Assembly (NCBI GenBank): GCA_900544605.1
Contig: UQVP01000011.1
Location: 1-29,255 of the forward strand
Source of the DNA: an uncultured Mycoplasmatota bacterium
GTDB lineage: Bacteria > Bacillota_I > Bacilli_A > RF39 > UBA660
DNA length: 29,255 nucleotides
Reading direction: 5' to 3'
Numbering within the stretch: the stretch's first letter is position 1; each line of letters opens with the position of its first letter. A program made the translations under genes and the position numbers. This document shows positions 6,479-14,632 of this stretch, one piece after another. The notes beneath the pieces are model-generated. The model searched no databases, was not told the DNA's origin, and saw only the letters and a program-made list of their open reading frames with translations.

Positions 6479-8386
6479 CTATTCAGTTAACAATAATTTT
6501 ATTGTTTCTCCTTCTAAAATTCTTTCTCCAGCACTTGGTGTTTGAATAGAAACATTATTTCCACTACCACTAAATTCTACTTTAAAACTTTTTAATTCTT
6601 TCATAGCATCTTCTACACTCTTACCTTCCACATTAGGAACTTCTATATACTTTTTATCATTATAATTATATTTTTTATCAGAAGCACCTTCTCTTTTGTT
6701 TATATTTAAAGCATCAATTGAATCTAATAGTACTTGACGAGCAATCGGCGCTGCTACAGTACCACCATATTGAGTTACTCCTTTTGCATTATCAATGGCA
6801 ATATATACAACAACTTCTGGATCATCAGCCGGTAGAAATCCAATAAAAGATACGATATAATTACCTACCATATACCTACCATCTTTTACCTTTTGCGCTG
6901 TTCCTGTTTTACCACCAACACGATAACCATCAATAAAAGCCGGTCTTCCTGTTCCATTTGTAACAACACTTTCTAGGGCATATCTAACTTTAAAACTTGT
7001 TTCATCACTAATAACCTTTCTAACAACCGTAGGTTTATTTTCTAATACCACTGAATTTGTTTCTGGTTCATTTAAAGTTTTTACAATATAAGGCTTGTAT
7101 AAATAACCACCATTAATAGCTGCTGAAACAGCGGTTATTTGTTGAATAGGTGTAACAGATACTCCTTGACCAAAAGCTGTAGTAGCAAGTTCAACAGGAC
7201 CAACTTTAGCAAGATCAAATATAATACCGGCACCTTCCCCATTTAAATCTACACCTGTTTTTGTCCCAAAACCAAATAATTTCAAATAATTAAATAGTTT
7301 ATCTTTTCCTAACTTTAATCCTAGTTGAACAAAGCCAGGGTTACAGGAGTTTTCTACTACTTGTAAATATGTTTGCGCACCATGGCCTCCATGTTTCCAA
7401 CAGTGAATAGTCGCATTTTCTACCTTAGTAGCACCTGAATCATAATAATTATCATTATCTAAATCAACAATCTTTTCTTCTAGAGAAGATGCTAATGTAA
7501 TAATCTTGAAGGTACTTCCCGGTTCATAAGTCATCCATATTGGTAAATTACGATTTATTTCTTCTACTGTATAATTTTGATAATTAGTAGGTGAAAAATT
7601 AGGACGTGATGATATTGCCAGTATCTCTCCTGTTTTAGGATTCATAGCTATTCCTAGAGCCTGATCTGGGTTATATTTTGTAACAGCGTTATCTAATTCT
7701 CTTTCTAAAGATGCTTGAATATCATAATTAATTGTTAAAGTCATATTTATTCCATCTTGAGGTTTTTCATACACTTCATTTAAATCAAGTCTACTACCTT
7801 TAGCATCGCTGAAATATTTGATAGCACCATATTCTCCTGTTAAATAATCATCATACATAAGTTCTAGACCACTTAATCCTTGATTATCTATTCCAACAAA
7901 TCCTATTGTATGCGACATTAAAGTATCATAAGGATAATATCTTTTTGATTCCTTTACTAAATATACCCCTGGTAGTTTTAAATCAGCTATTTTATCCGCT
8001 ACTTCATAAGACAATCTTCTTCCTTCAGGATGAACTCTTTCAATAGAAGATTTTTTACTAACATGTTCTAACATATCTTGATAATCAGAACCTAGAATAT
8101 CACTTATCTGTTTAGCAGTATTCTCTTTATCTACAACTTGATTTGGAATAATAACTAAAGATGTTGTTGTGATATTATCAGCAAGCACAACTCCATTTCT
8201 ATCGTATATAATTCCTCTATTGCCTTCAATTGGCAAATTTCTACTCCATAAACTTTCGGCATATTTATTTAATTTATTATATTGAATAACTTGAATATAA
8301 AAAACTTTCCCTATTATAAGTAAAAAGACTAATATTATTACTAAACTTATTATTTTGATTCTTATATGAATATTTTTAAAGAACAT
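6479..8386 (-). CDS. spoVD: Class B penicillin-binding protein, SpoVD/FtsI type, one PASTA domain
   Basis: A 635-residue peptidoglycan transpeptidase with one N-terminal membrane anchor (about 13-33), a PBP dimerisation domain with RGIIYDRNG, and a transpeptidase domain with the triad SxxK at Ser291 (GSTFK), SCN at 347-349 and KTG at 493-495. One PASTA domain (about 575-635) ends the protein, as in SpoVD. It forms an operon with mraY and ftsW; FtsW is the likely polymerase partner. Its first 13 codons and leader are duplicated at 9984-10088 upstream of the AbiE module. Whether it serves sporulation or ordinary division cannot be decided from sequence. Confidence 0.9.
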   Translation of the reverse strand: MFFKNIHIRIKIISLVIILVFLLIIGKVFYIQVIQYNKLNKYAESLWSRNLPIEGNRGIIYDRNGVVLADNITTTSLVIIPNQVVDKENTAKQISDILGSDYQDMLEHVSKKSSIERVHPEGRRLSYEVADKIADLKLPGVYLVKESKRYYPYDTLMSHTIGFVGIDNQGLSGLELMYDDYLTGEYGAIKYFSDAKGSRLDLNEVYEKPQDGINMTLTINYDIQASLERELDNAVTKYNPDQALGIAMNPKTGEILAISSRPNFSPTNYQNYTVEEINRNLPIWMTYEPGSTFKIITLASSLEEKIVDLDNDNYYDSGATKVENATIHCWKHGGHGAQTYLQVVENSCNPGFVQLGLKLGKDKLFNYLKLFGFGTKTGVDLNGEGAGIIFDLAKVGPVELATTAFGQGVSVTPIQQITAVSAAINGGYLYKPYIVKTLNEPETNSVVLENKPTVVRKVISDETSFKVRYALESVVTNGTGRPAFIDGYRVGGKTGTAQKVKDGRYMVGNYIVSFIGFLPADDPEVVVYIAIDNAKGVTQYGGTVAAPIARQVLLDSIDALNINKREGASDKKYNYNDKKYIEVPNVEGKSVEDAMKELKSFKVEFSGSGNNVSIQTPSAGERILEGETIKLLLTE

Positions 8387-8452
8387 AGTATCACCTATAT
8401 AAGTGTATGTCCAAGCAACAAAAAAAATAGTTAAATTTTTAACTATTCTTTA
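8347..8452. repeat. Direct repeat copy A (106 bp) at the abiEii side
   Basis: Identical to 9984-10088 except for one extra A in an A run. It contains the first 13 codons of the intact PBP gene, its ribosome site and leader, and a perfect 10-bp terminator hairpin. The outer boundary is 10 bases before the abiEii stop codon. Confidence 0.92.
8420..8447 (-). terminator. Terminator after abiEii (repeat copy A)
   Basis: A perfect 10-bp stem (aatagttaaa / tttaactatt, 8426-8447) with a T run on the minus strand. It is a duplicate of the lysozyme gene's terminator at 10062-10083. Confidence 0.8.
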
Positions 8453-8461
8453 AATATTACA

Positions 8462-9313
8462 TCAAATTTCAACAGGGACTATAACTTCGTTAATGACCTT
8501 AATTGCTTTTATTGTATCTTCAAAAGATACTCCTTTTGCAAAATTATAATTATTTTGATAATTATTCCATAATGATATTAATCTTGTATCACCGACAATT
8601 AATTTTAAGTACTTTTCTGCATTATCTATATAATCTAACGTATTACGATTTTTAGCAGTATTTATAATTGCCTTTCTTAAAATATCTTTATTAATTTTAT
8701 TCCATTTCAAATTAACAAACATGTATAAATCATAATAATCTTTCATTCTAGTATTATCAATATTTCTACTAATAATGGATTCATATTTCTCAGCAAGTAT
8801 TGTTTCATAATTATAAGACATAATATTAATAATTTCATTATCAAATAAAGTCATGTAATTATATTCAATTTCTTTATAAGTAATAACATCTCCAGTAGTA
8901 ATATCAATCATTAAATTAGTTTTCAATCCATCAAATTCAGCTTTCAAATTAACATTAAATCCTGAATATAATTCTTCTTCCCTAATATCTTTAATATTCT
9001 CTATTTCAAATTTAATATTATCTTCTAAATCAATACTAATAATTTCGTTAATAACTTTAATAATAGTATTTTTATCTAAAGATAGACCCTTAATAGTAGT
9101 ATCTAAATCCATAGTACTTCGTAAATTAACACCAAAAATAGAAAATAATAACAGTCCACCCTTAATAATGAATTTATTCTTATAATCAGATGCCGATATT
9201 CTTTTAAGTAATGCCTCAAACATAAATTCTTGAATTAAATATTTATTAGGGATATTAGTACTACTTGATAAATTAGACGCTTTTGCTTTTAAGCTATTCT
9301 TATTTTTAATCAT
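8462..9313 (-). CDS. abiEii: AbiEii-type nucleotidyltransferase toxin
   Basis: A 283-residue AbiEii/AbiGii-family protein, the toxin of the AbiE abortive-infection/toxin-antitoxin system. Members are nucleotidyltransferases; characterised relatives modify tRNA or need nucleotides for toxicity. The fold's signature is present: FIIKGGLLLFSI (Gly52-Gly53) and TMDLDTT (Asp69, Asp71), followed by a C-terminal region with DYYDLYMF and EKYESIISR. Its ATG overlaps the abiEi TGA stop (ATGA). It ends in TGA. The two genes form a cassette inside the division cluster, framed by direct repeats, so it arrived horizontally. Confidence 0.88.
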   Translation of the reverse strand: MIKNKNSLKAKASNLSSSTNIPNKYLIQEFMFEALLKRISASDYKNKFIIKGGLLLFSIFGVNLRSTMDLDTTIKGLSLDKNTIIKVINEIISIDLEDNIKFEIENIKDIREEELYSGFNVNLKAEFDGLKTNLMIDITTGDVITYKEIEYNYMTLFDNEIINIMSYNYETILAEKYESIISRNIDNTRMKDYYDLYMFVNLKWNKINKDILRKAIINTAKNRNTLDYIDNAEKYLKLIVGDTRLISLWNNYQNNYNFAKGVSFEDTIKAIKVINEVIVPVEI

Positions 9314-9903
9314 TTTAGTATCTCAAAAGTATCCCTTACTTTATTATAAATATTCATTTTTTTTGCATATTCATACAACTTTAAGGTATTTTTATTTTTA
9401 CTATAAAAATATTCTCTAATAGCCCTATTAAATAATTCAGCATCAATTCTCTTTTTATTTTTAATAATATCGCAAATAGTTTTATCTAAATCATAAACTC
9501 TAATAACATTTCCAGAATCTAATTTATAATTACTAACCCCTAAATCTAATAATTCTTTTTTTGTATAAAATAAATTAACATCACTATTTTTTTGAAGTGA
9601 CCCATTATAGCCATTATTAATAGTAATATCATATTTAATTGGAATTCTATTTGATAAACCATATAAATAAAGTGCTGTAGTATTAGAATAAATAGCATTT
9701 TTACTTTTACTTTGCAAAATAACAAATTCATCTACTAAATCATTTTTTTTAATATAAACTCCACGACTTACTCTTTCTATTTTATTATCTTTAATAAGTT
9801 TTGTTAGATAAGTTCTTGGAATATTATTAATAACAACATCTTTTGTATTTAAATATCCATTTTTAATTAAATTTAAAATCTTATTTTCATATTCCATAGT
9901 CAT
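9310..9903 (-). CDS. abiEi: AbiEi-type antitoxin/transcriptional repressor
   Basis: A protein of up to 197 residues with the AbiEi pattern: an N-terminal winged-helix DNA-binding region (about 10-55, containing GYLNTKDVV, RTYLTKLIKD and ERVSRGVYIK) and a C-terminal antitoxin region (SNTTALYLYGLSNRIP, RVYDLDKTICDII, FNRAIREYF). Such antitoxins bind inverted repeats in their own promoter, and a perfect one is present at 9914-9939. The ATG at 9901-9903 is only a few bases from AAAGGA; the ATG two codons in (9895-9897) has better spacing and may be the real start. It precedes and overlaps the toxin gene. Confidence 0.88.
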   Translation of the reverse strand: MTMEYENKILNLIKNGYLNTKDVVINNIPRTYLTKLIKDNKIERVSRGVYIKKNDLVDEFVILQSKSKNAIYSNTTALYLYGLSNRIPIKYDITINNGYNGSLQKNSDVNLFYTKKELLDLGVSNYKLDSGNVIRVYDLDKTICDIIKNKKRIDAELFNRAIREYFYSKNKNTLKLYEYAKKMNIYNKVRDTFEILK

Positions 9904-9913
9904 TTTCCTTTCA

Positions 9914-9949
9914 CGATTAAATTATAGCATATTTAATCGCATTTGAAAA
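9914..9949 (-). promoter_or_regulatory. abiE promoter with palindromic operator
   Basis: On the minus strand TTTTCA (9944-9949), a 17-base spacer and extended -10 TGCTATAAT (hexamer 9921-9926). A perfect 9-bp inverted repeat, cgattaaat (9914-9922) and atttaatcg (9931-9939), with eight bases between, covers the -10 element. It is the obvious site for AbiEi autorepression. Confidence 0.75.
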
Positions 9950-9956
9950 TATTTTT

Positions 9957-10023
9957 TATAAATTTTCTGCATATTTATTTAATTTATTATTTTGATTCTT
10001 ATATGAATATTTTTAAAGAACAT
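9957..10023 (-). pseudogene. 5' fragment of the SpoVD-like PBP gene
   Basis: A remnant of the gene now intact at 6479-8386. It keeps the ATG (10021-10023) and 13 matching codons, then jumps to codons matching NKLNKYAE of the intact gene. Between these, 73 bases (8281-8353 of the intact copy) are missing, bounded by the 7-base microhomology ttattat, which puts the rest out of frame and gives a stop after 14 codons. Homology fades near 9957, before the abiE promoter. Confidence 0.85.
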
Positions 10024-10088
10024 AGTATCACCTATATAAGTGTATGTCCAAGCAACAAAAAAATAGTTAAATTTTTAACTATTCTTTA
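9984..10088. repeat. Direct repeat copy B (105 bp) at the lysozyme side
   Basis: The partner of 8347-8452. It runs from the lysozyme gene's last codons through that gene's terminator, the PBP leader and the first 13 PBP codons. Together the repeats bracket about 1.5 kb that holds only the AbiE pair. Confidence 0.92.
10062..10083 (-). terminator. Terminator of the lysozyme-like gene (repeat copy B)
   Basis: A perfect 10-bp stem (aatagttaaa / tttaactatt) with a T run on the minus strand; the lysozyme stop codon lies within the stem. Confidence 0.8.
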
Positions 10089-10638
10089 TTTCGTTAATAT
10101 AATAATTTATTTTAGAAGCCCACGTTTTGCTTGCCGCGTATCTAGGTCCAATTTGTTCTGGAGTTGTATATCCTTTAGCGTAGTAATTATTATAAAGGTA
10201 CGTTAAATATGTATCAATACCTTCATCTAATGTATCAAAGCGTTTATATGAACCACCAGCACAACCAGGGTTACCTTTCATACCACCAACATTATTACAC
10301 TCTCGCATTAAGTAACTACAATTCCATTTACATCCAGTTTCATGTAACATGATTGCTACAGCTAAATAAGGATCAAGCCCTAATTCAACTGATTTAGTAG
10401 CAAATACTCGACCATAACCTGAAATAGTTGAATTTAAATTTCTATCTAGTTTAGCAGATAACTCATCTAAAGTTAAACCATCAAAAACTATTTCTGGTTC
10501 TACTACAACTTCTTCTTGATTAGCTTCAGCAAAAACTTCTTCATTTATATTAACTCTTGTGATGATGTTATTATTTACTCCAGATGTAGTAAACATCGTA
10601 GCTGTTAGAATAAGCATCATCTTCATAATTATTTTCAC
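10075..10638 (-). CDS. Secreted glucosaminidase/lysozyme-like protein
   Basis: A 187-residue exported protein with an N-terminal signal sequence (hydrophobic to about residue 20), an acidic linker (EEVFAEANQEEVVVEPE) and a lysozyme-fold domain resembling the glucosaminidase family. The likely catalytic glutamate is in AIMLHETGCKWN; NNVGGMKG and YKRFDTLDEGIDTYLTYL follow the family pattern. Four cysteines cluster around the active site (GCKWNCSY, RECNN, GCAGG), suggesting disulfides. The start is GTG, six bases after AGAGG. It has its own strong promoter and terminator between two division PBPs, so a role in septal wall remodelling is inferred. Confidence 0.75.
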   Translation of the reverse strand: MKIIMKMMLILTATMFTTSGVNNNIITRVNINEEVFAEANQEEVVVEPEIVFDGLTLDELSAKLDRNLNSTISGYGRVFATKSVELGLDPYLAVAIMLHETGCKWNCSYLMRECNNVGGMKGNPGCAGGSYKRFDTLDEGIDTYLTYLYNNYYAKGYTTPEQIGPRYAASKTWASKINYYINEIKNS

Positions 10639-10677
10639 TTTACACCTCTGTCCCCTTTTTTGGCGGAAACATGTTCG

Positions 10678-10706
10678 ATTTTACCATAATAAGCTAATCA
10701 TGTCAA
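10678..10706 (-). promoter_or_regulatory. Promoter of the lysozyme-like gene
   Basis: TTGACA (10701-10706), a 17-base spacer ending in TGG, and TAAAAT (10678-10683) on the minus strand. Confidence 0.75.
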
Positions 10707-10717
10707 ATTGAGCTCTT

Positions 10718-10754
10718 AGACAAAAAAAACAACAATTTTCATAATTGTTGTTTT
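10718..10754 (-). terminator. Intrinsic terminator of pbpB
   Basis: A 12-bp perfect stem (aaaacaacaatt / aattgttgtttt, 10726-10754) with a T run on the minus strand, abutting the pbpB stop codon. It separates the mraZ-pbpB operon from the lysozyme gene. Confidence 0.85.
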
Positions 10755-12892
10755 TAATTATCAATTTTATTATTTAAAGTAACTTTTAAAGTATCACCCT
10801 CATTAATTTTAGAACCTGCTTGGATACTTTGTGTGTTAGCGTAACCATAGCCTTCAAACTCGTAACTAATTCCTAGCACATTACATAAACTAATAATTTC
10901 TTTTCTAGACCAACCTACAACATTTGGCATTGTATAGTTTGAATCATTAGTAATAACAATTATCGTATCACCACTAACAGCACTACTACCAACAATAGAA
11001 GATTGTTTAATAATTTTATCACCGTTACCTACAGATATCATTTTAATATTATAAGAATTTAATTTAGTTCTCACATCTTCTACATTTTTATTAATAAATG
11101 ATTCAACTATATATTTAGATCCTTCTTTATTTTGTTCATTATAAGTTCCAACATCATGATACTTAGCAATATCTTTTACTACACTTTTTATCATTTTAGA
11201 CAATCCAACGTTTTTACTCCAAGTTGGATTTTTATAAGATGCATAAATAATAATTTCTGGATCATCTTTTGGGAACATTCCAGCAAAAGAATAAACATAA
11301 TTATTCTTACCAGTACTATAACCAGATTCAGAATCATAATACTGACTAGTACCAGTTTTACCAATTAAATCAGCACCTTCAACTTTAAAATAATATCCTG
11401 TTGTCCCTTCATTTTTGCCATTAATAACATTGCTCATTAGTTCTTTTATTTTATTTACAGTTGATTCTTGAACTAGTTGTTCACTAATATCAAGTTTATA
11501 TTCATATTCTGTTTTACCTGTATTAGGATTAACTATTTTCTCTATAATTTTAGGTTTTACCATCTTACCATTATTAGCAATAATTGATAAAGCCTGTAAG
11601 TTTTGAATTGGAGTTGTTGCGATACCTTGACCAAAAGAAGCGGTTGCAACTTCAATAGGATAATAAAAATTTAAACTACCTGATAATTCACGACTTAACT
11701 CAATACCAGTTTTTTCTCCAAAACCATATTTTTGGAAACACTCTTTTAAATCTGTTCTATTAATAGCGCTATTAACTAAATTAACTACTGCCACATTACT
11801 AGAATATTCAAAACCTAAATCATAAGTAATATAACCCCAACCTTTACCATTCCAATCTTGAACAGTATTCTCACCTATATCATATTTACCAGACAAATAT
11901 GTAGCATCACCATTATAAGCACCTTTTTCCATAGCACACATGTATGTATAAATCTTCATTGTACTACCAGGTTCATAAGCATATGTAACTAATGGATTCT
12001 CGTAACTTTTCATATTAAGTAAATTAGGATTATAAGATGGATTTGTAGCACTACCTAAAATCTTACCACTTTTAGCATCCATTACAGTAAGAATAGTCCA
12101 TTCAGGATTGTATTCTTCGGTATTAGCCTTAACAGCATCTTCTAAAAATCTTTGAATACCTGAATCTATAGTCAAATATATATCAGCACCATTTTCTGGA
12201 TCAACGGTAGTTTCAGGTGTATCAGGAATTTTATATCCATATCTATCTTGTTGATATTTAGTACTACCATCAGTACCTTTTAATATATCTTCATATTTGG
12301 ATTCTATTCCAAGTTCTCCCGTAATGCTTCCATCATCTTGTTTTTTTGCATACCCAATTATATATGAAGCAAAATCACCATTAGGATAATACCTTTTTTG
12401 ATCTTCTATGAAATCAATTCCCGGTAAATTTAAAGCTTCTATTTCTTCTTTCTTTAATTCAGTTATACCTCTACCACCAGGTCCAAGTTCAACTTGATAA
12501 GCATTTTTATTAAGTAAATTTAAAAGTGATTCTTTACTCATTCCAAGGACAGGTGCTAGAGCATCGGCTGTTGTTTCTTTATCTACAACGTGTAAAGGGG
12601 TACTAGATGACCCAGTTCTACTTTCTGATAAGTATGCTATTACGGTATAAGATGAAACGTTTAAAGCAAGCAAATTACCAGTTGTATCATAGATATTACC
12701 TCTTTTAGCTTTTAATGTAGAACTTACTGTATATCTATTGCTAGCAAACTGATCCATATCAATACCATATACTTTAGGTGATAAACTAACATATGCATAT
12801 TGTAAAAAAATGATAAAAATAAAAACAAGAAAGATAACGAAAACTTTCTTTGGAAAATTCCAAGTTTTACTTTTACCATTTCTTGTATTCAT
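10754..12892 (-). CDS. pbpB: Class B division transpeptidase (PBP2B/FtsI), two PASTA domains
   Basis: A 712-residue septal peptidoglycan transpeptidase. It has an N-terminal membrane anchor (about 16-36), a dimerisation domain with KRGNIYDTTG, and a transpeptidase domain with Ser310-Thr-Met-Lys313, SSN at 364-366 and KTG at 512-514. Two PASTA domains follow (about 580-710), the second starting YTMPNVVG. It overlaps nothing but lies nine bases after ftsL, with its AGGTGA ribosome site spanning the ftsL end. The ftsL-pbpB order is the standard divisome pair; this is the likely vegetative FtsI and the 6479-8386 gene the SpoVD-like paralogue. Confidence 0.92.
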   Translation of the reverse strand: MNTRNGKSKTWNFPKKVFVIFLVFIFIIFLQYAYVSLSPKVYGIDMDQFASNRYTVSSTLKAKRGNIYDTTGNLLALNVSSYTVIAYLSESRTGSSSTPLHVVDKETTADALAPVLGMSKESLLNLLNKNAYQVELGPGGRGITELKKEEIEALNLPGIDFIEDQKRYYPNGDFASYIIGYAKKQDDGSITGELGIESKYEDILKGTDGSTKYQQDRYGYKIPDTPETTVDPENGADIYLTIDSGIQRFLEDAVKANTEEYNPEWTILTVMDAKSGKILGSATNPSYNPNLLNMKSYENPLVTYAYEPGSTMKIYTYMCAMEKGAYNGDATYLSGKYDIGENTVQDWNGKGWGYITYDLGFEYSSNVAVVNLVNSAINRTDLKECFQKYGFGEKTGIELSRELSGSLNFYYPIEVATASFGQGIATTPIQNLQALSIIANNGKMVKPKIIEKIVNPNTGKTEYEYKLDISEQLVQESTVNKIKELMSNVINGKNEGTTGYYFKVEGADLIGKTGTSQYYDSESGYSTGKNNYVYSFAGMFPKDDPEIIIYASYKNPTWSKNVGLSKMIKSVVKDIAKYHDVGTYNEQNKEGSKYIVESFINKNVEDVRTKLNSYNIKMISVGNGDKIIKQSSIVGSSAVSGDTIIVITNDSNYTMPNVVGWSRKEIISLCNVLGISYEFEGYGYANTQSIQAGSKINEGDTLKVTLNNKIDN

Positions 12893-12901
12893 CTAGTCAC
12901 C

Positions 12902-13198
12902 TCAATCTTCATTTACAATTATAACATTTTCGTTATTATATGCCAACCCCATATCCTTAACTAAATTTTTTACATTATCAAATGAAGTTAATTCGTTTAT
13001 TTTCATTGTTAAACTTTCATTAGTTTTTTCTTGAGTATTAATATTATATCTTATTTTTTCAACACTCATATTCAAATGTCCAATACCAGCACCACAGAAT
13101 ATTTTAATCAAGAACGTAAGTGAAAGTGCTAAAATACCACAACTATATAACAATTTTTCTCCTCTAGTAAATTTTACTAACTTTCTTTTTTTTGCCAT
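12902..13198 (-). CDS. ftsL: FtsL-like cell division protein
   Basis: A 98-residue bitopic protein: basic cytoplasmic start (MAKKRKLVKFTRGEK), one membrane helix (about 15-37) and a short extracytoplasmic coiled-coil region rich in N, K and E. Sequence is poorly conserved in the family; the identification rests on topology, length and position between rsmH and pbpB, where ftsL always lies. FtsL links the divisome PBP and SEDS enzyme to the FtsB/DivIC and DivIB/FtsQ subunits. Its ATG is just before the rsmH stop (TAACATG), and it ends in TGA. Confidence 0.82.
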   Translation of the reverse strand: MAKKRKLVKFTRGEKLLYSCGILALSLTFLIKIFCGAGIGHLNMSVEKIRYNINTQEKTNESLTMKINELTSFDNVKNLVKDMGLAYNNENVIIVNED

Positions 13199-13199
13199 G

Positions 13200-14117
13200 T
13201 TATCTTACCCTTTCTATTACTCTTAATCTTGCACTTCTTGATCTATTATTTTCTTCTAATTCATGTGCGGATGGTTCTATATTTGCAACTAATTTAAATT
13301 TTGGTTGATACTCTTCTGGGATAATAGGTAAATTTTTTAAACTAGGATCTACACTACTAACACGTTTAAAAATATCTTTGCAAATTCTATCTTCTAATGA
13401 ATGAAATGTTATAACACAAATTCTTCCACCAACTTTAACTAAATCTAAAGCTTGATTTAAACTATTTTCAAAAACATTTAATTCATTATTTACTTCAATT
13501 CTTATAGCTTGAAATACTTTACGAGCGGGATGTTTTTCTCTTCTATACTTTTCAGGAACGCTGTTTTTAATTATCTCAGCAAGTTCTAAAGTTGTTTCAA
13601 TAGATTTATTCTCACGAGTTGTTATAATATTTTTAGCAATTGATGTTGCAAATTTTTCTTCACCATATACTCTAAATATTCTAACTAAATCATCATAACT
13701 ATAATTATTCACAACTTCATAAGCAGATAATTTTTGTTTAGTATCCATACGCATATCAAGTCTTGCATCAGCATGAAAACTAAAGCCTCTTTCTTTATTA
13801 TCAAGTTGAGGACTAGATACCCCTAAATCGTATAAAATACCATCTACTTCGTTAATATTTCTTTTGTTTAACTCTTCTTTTAAGTTAACAAAATTACTTC
13901 TAATAATTTCATAATTACTAGCGATTTTATCTAATTTTTCTTTACTATATTTGATTGCTTCATCATCTTGATCAAAGGCGAAAAGAAACCCCTTTTTAAT
14001 TTCTTTTAACACTCTACTACTATGGCCCGCATATCCTAATGTACAATCAACGATAACGCTATTTTCTTTTAAATTTAAATGTTTAATTGATTCTTCAAGT
14101 AATACTGAATAGTGCAT
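13200..14117 (-). CDS. rsmH: 16S rRNA (cytosine1402-N4)-methyltransferase
   Basis: A 305-residue SAM-dependent methyltransferase (formerly MraW) that methylates N4 of C1402 in the ribosomal P site. Motifs seen: MHYSVLLEESI at the start, VIVDCTLGYAGHS as the SAM-binding loop, YDLGVSSPQLD, ERGFSFHADARLDMRMD, RKVFQAIRIEVNNEL and VITFHSLEDRICK. Full family length. It starts after a strong GGAGGA, nine bases beyond mraZ, in the canonical mraZ-rsmH-ftsL-pbpB order. Confidence 0.95.
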   Translation of the reverse strand: MHYSVLLEESIKHLNLKENSVIVDCTLGYAGHSSRVLKEIKKGFLFAFDQDDEAIKYSKEKLDKIASNYEIIRSNFVNLKEELNKRNINEVDGILYDLGVSSPQLDNKERGFSFHADARLDMRMDTKQKLSAYEVVNNYSYDDLVRIFRVYGEEKFATSIAKNIITTRENKSIETTLELAEIIKNSVPEKYRREKHPARKVFQAIRIEVNNELNVFENSLNQALDLVKVGGRICVITFHSLEDRICKDIFKRVSSVDPSLKNLPIIPEEYQPKFKLVANIEPSAHELEENNRSRSARLRVIERVR

Positions 14118-14125
14118 ATATCCTC

Positions 14126-14560
14126 CTAAATATCTAAATTACTAGAAAATAACTTCTCTGCTATATCTGATAAACTATCTTCGTTAGTATCAATAAATGA
14201 TTCCCATCTTTCTTTACTCCAAACTTCAAGACGATCATTAACACCAATAATAACACAGTCTTTTTTTAGTTCAGCGTATTTAGTAAGTGGGGCACTAATG
14301 TTGATTCTCCCTTGTTTATCAAATTCACATACAGTAGCTCCAGATAAGAAGAAACGCATAAAATTACGTGCATCTTTGGTATTAGGTAATTCTTTATATT
14401 TTTGGATTATATTTTCCCATTCATTTTTAGGATAAACAAATAAACAACCATCTAATCCACGCGTAACAATAAAATTTTCACCTAATTCGTATCTCAACTT
14501 AGCTGGTATGGTTAATCTTCCTTTTTCATCAATTGAGTAATGATATTCCCCCATAAACAT
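14126..14560 (-). CDS. mraZ: Transcriptional regulator MraZ
   Basis: A 144-residue double-AbrB-fold DNA-binding protein that binds repeats upstream of its own gene and represses or tunes the division cluster. Starting at MFMGEYHYSIDEKGRLTIP gives the family N-terminus after GGGTGAT at good distance; an ATG eight codons upstream lies in the operator region and is rejected. The second half repeats the fold with ATVCEFDKQGRINISAPL. Four GTGG boxes at an exact 10-base period precede it (14569-14602). First gene of the division operon. Confidence 0.94.
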   Translation of the reverse strand: MFMGEYHYSIDEKGRLTIPAKLRYELGENFIVTRGLDGCLFVYPKNEWENIIQKYKELPNTKDARNFMRFFLSGATVCEFDKQGRINISAPLTKYAELKKDCVIIGVNDRLEVWSKERWESFIDTNEDSLSDIAEKLFSSNLDI

Positions 14561-14568
14561 AAAATCAC

Positions 14569-14602
14569 CCACTTTTCTCCACATTTAACCACTGTCTACC
14601 AC
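14569..14602 (-). promoter_or_regulatory. MraZ operator: four GTGG boxes at 10-base spacing
   Basis: GTGG on the minus strand occurs at 14569-14572, 14579-14582, 14589-14592 and 14599-14602, exactly one helical turn apart and mostly preceded by A. The array fills the space between the -10 element and the mraZ ribosome site, which the last box overlaps. MraZ proteins are known to bind tandem GTGG/TGGG-type repeats before their own gene. Confidence 0.85.
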
Positions 14603-14603
14603 T

Positions 14604-14632
14604 ATTTTAGTACAAAAAAACACCTTTGTAAA
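14604..14632 (-). promoter_or_regulatory. mraZ promoter nested in upstream terminator
   Basis: TTTACA (14627-14632), a 17-base spacer and TAAAAT (14604-14609) on the minus strand. The -35 covers the loop of the terminator at 14618-14639 and the T run makes up much of the spacer. Confidence 0.7.

Noticed and set aside
10660..10690. Possible LexA (SOS) box near the lysozyme promoter (gaaacatgttc)
   Set aside because: The half-sites are one base too close for the Bacillota GAAC-N4-GTTC operator.
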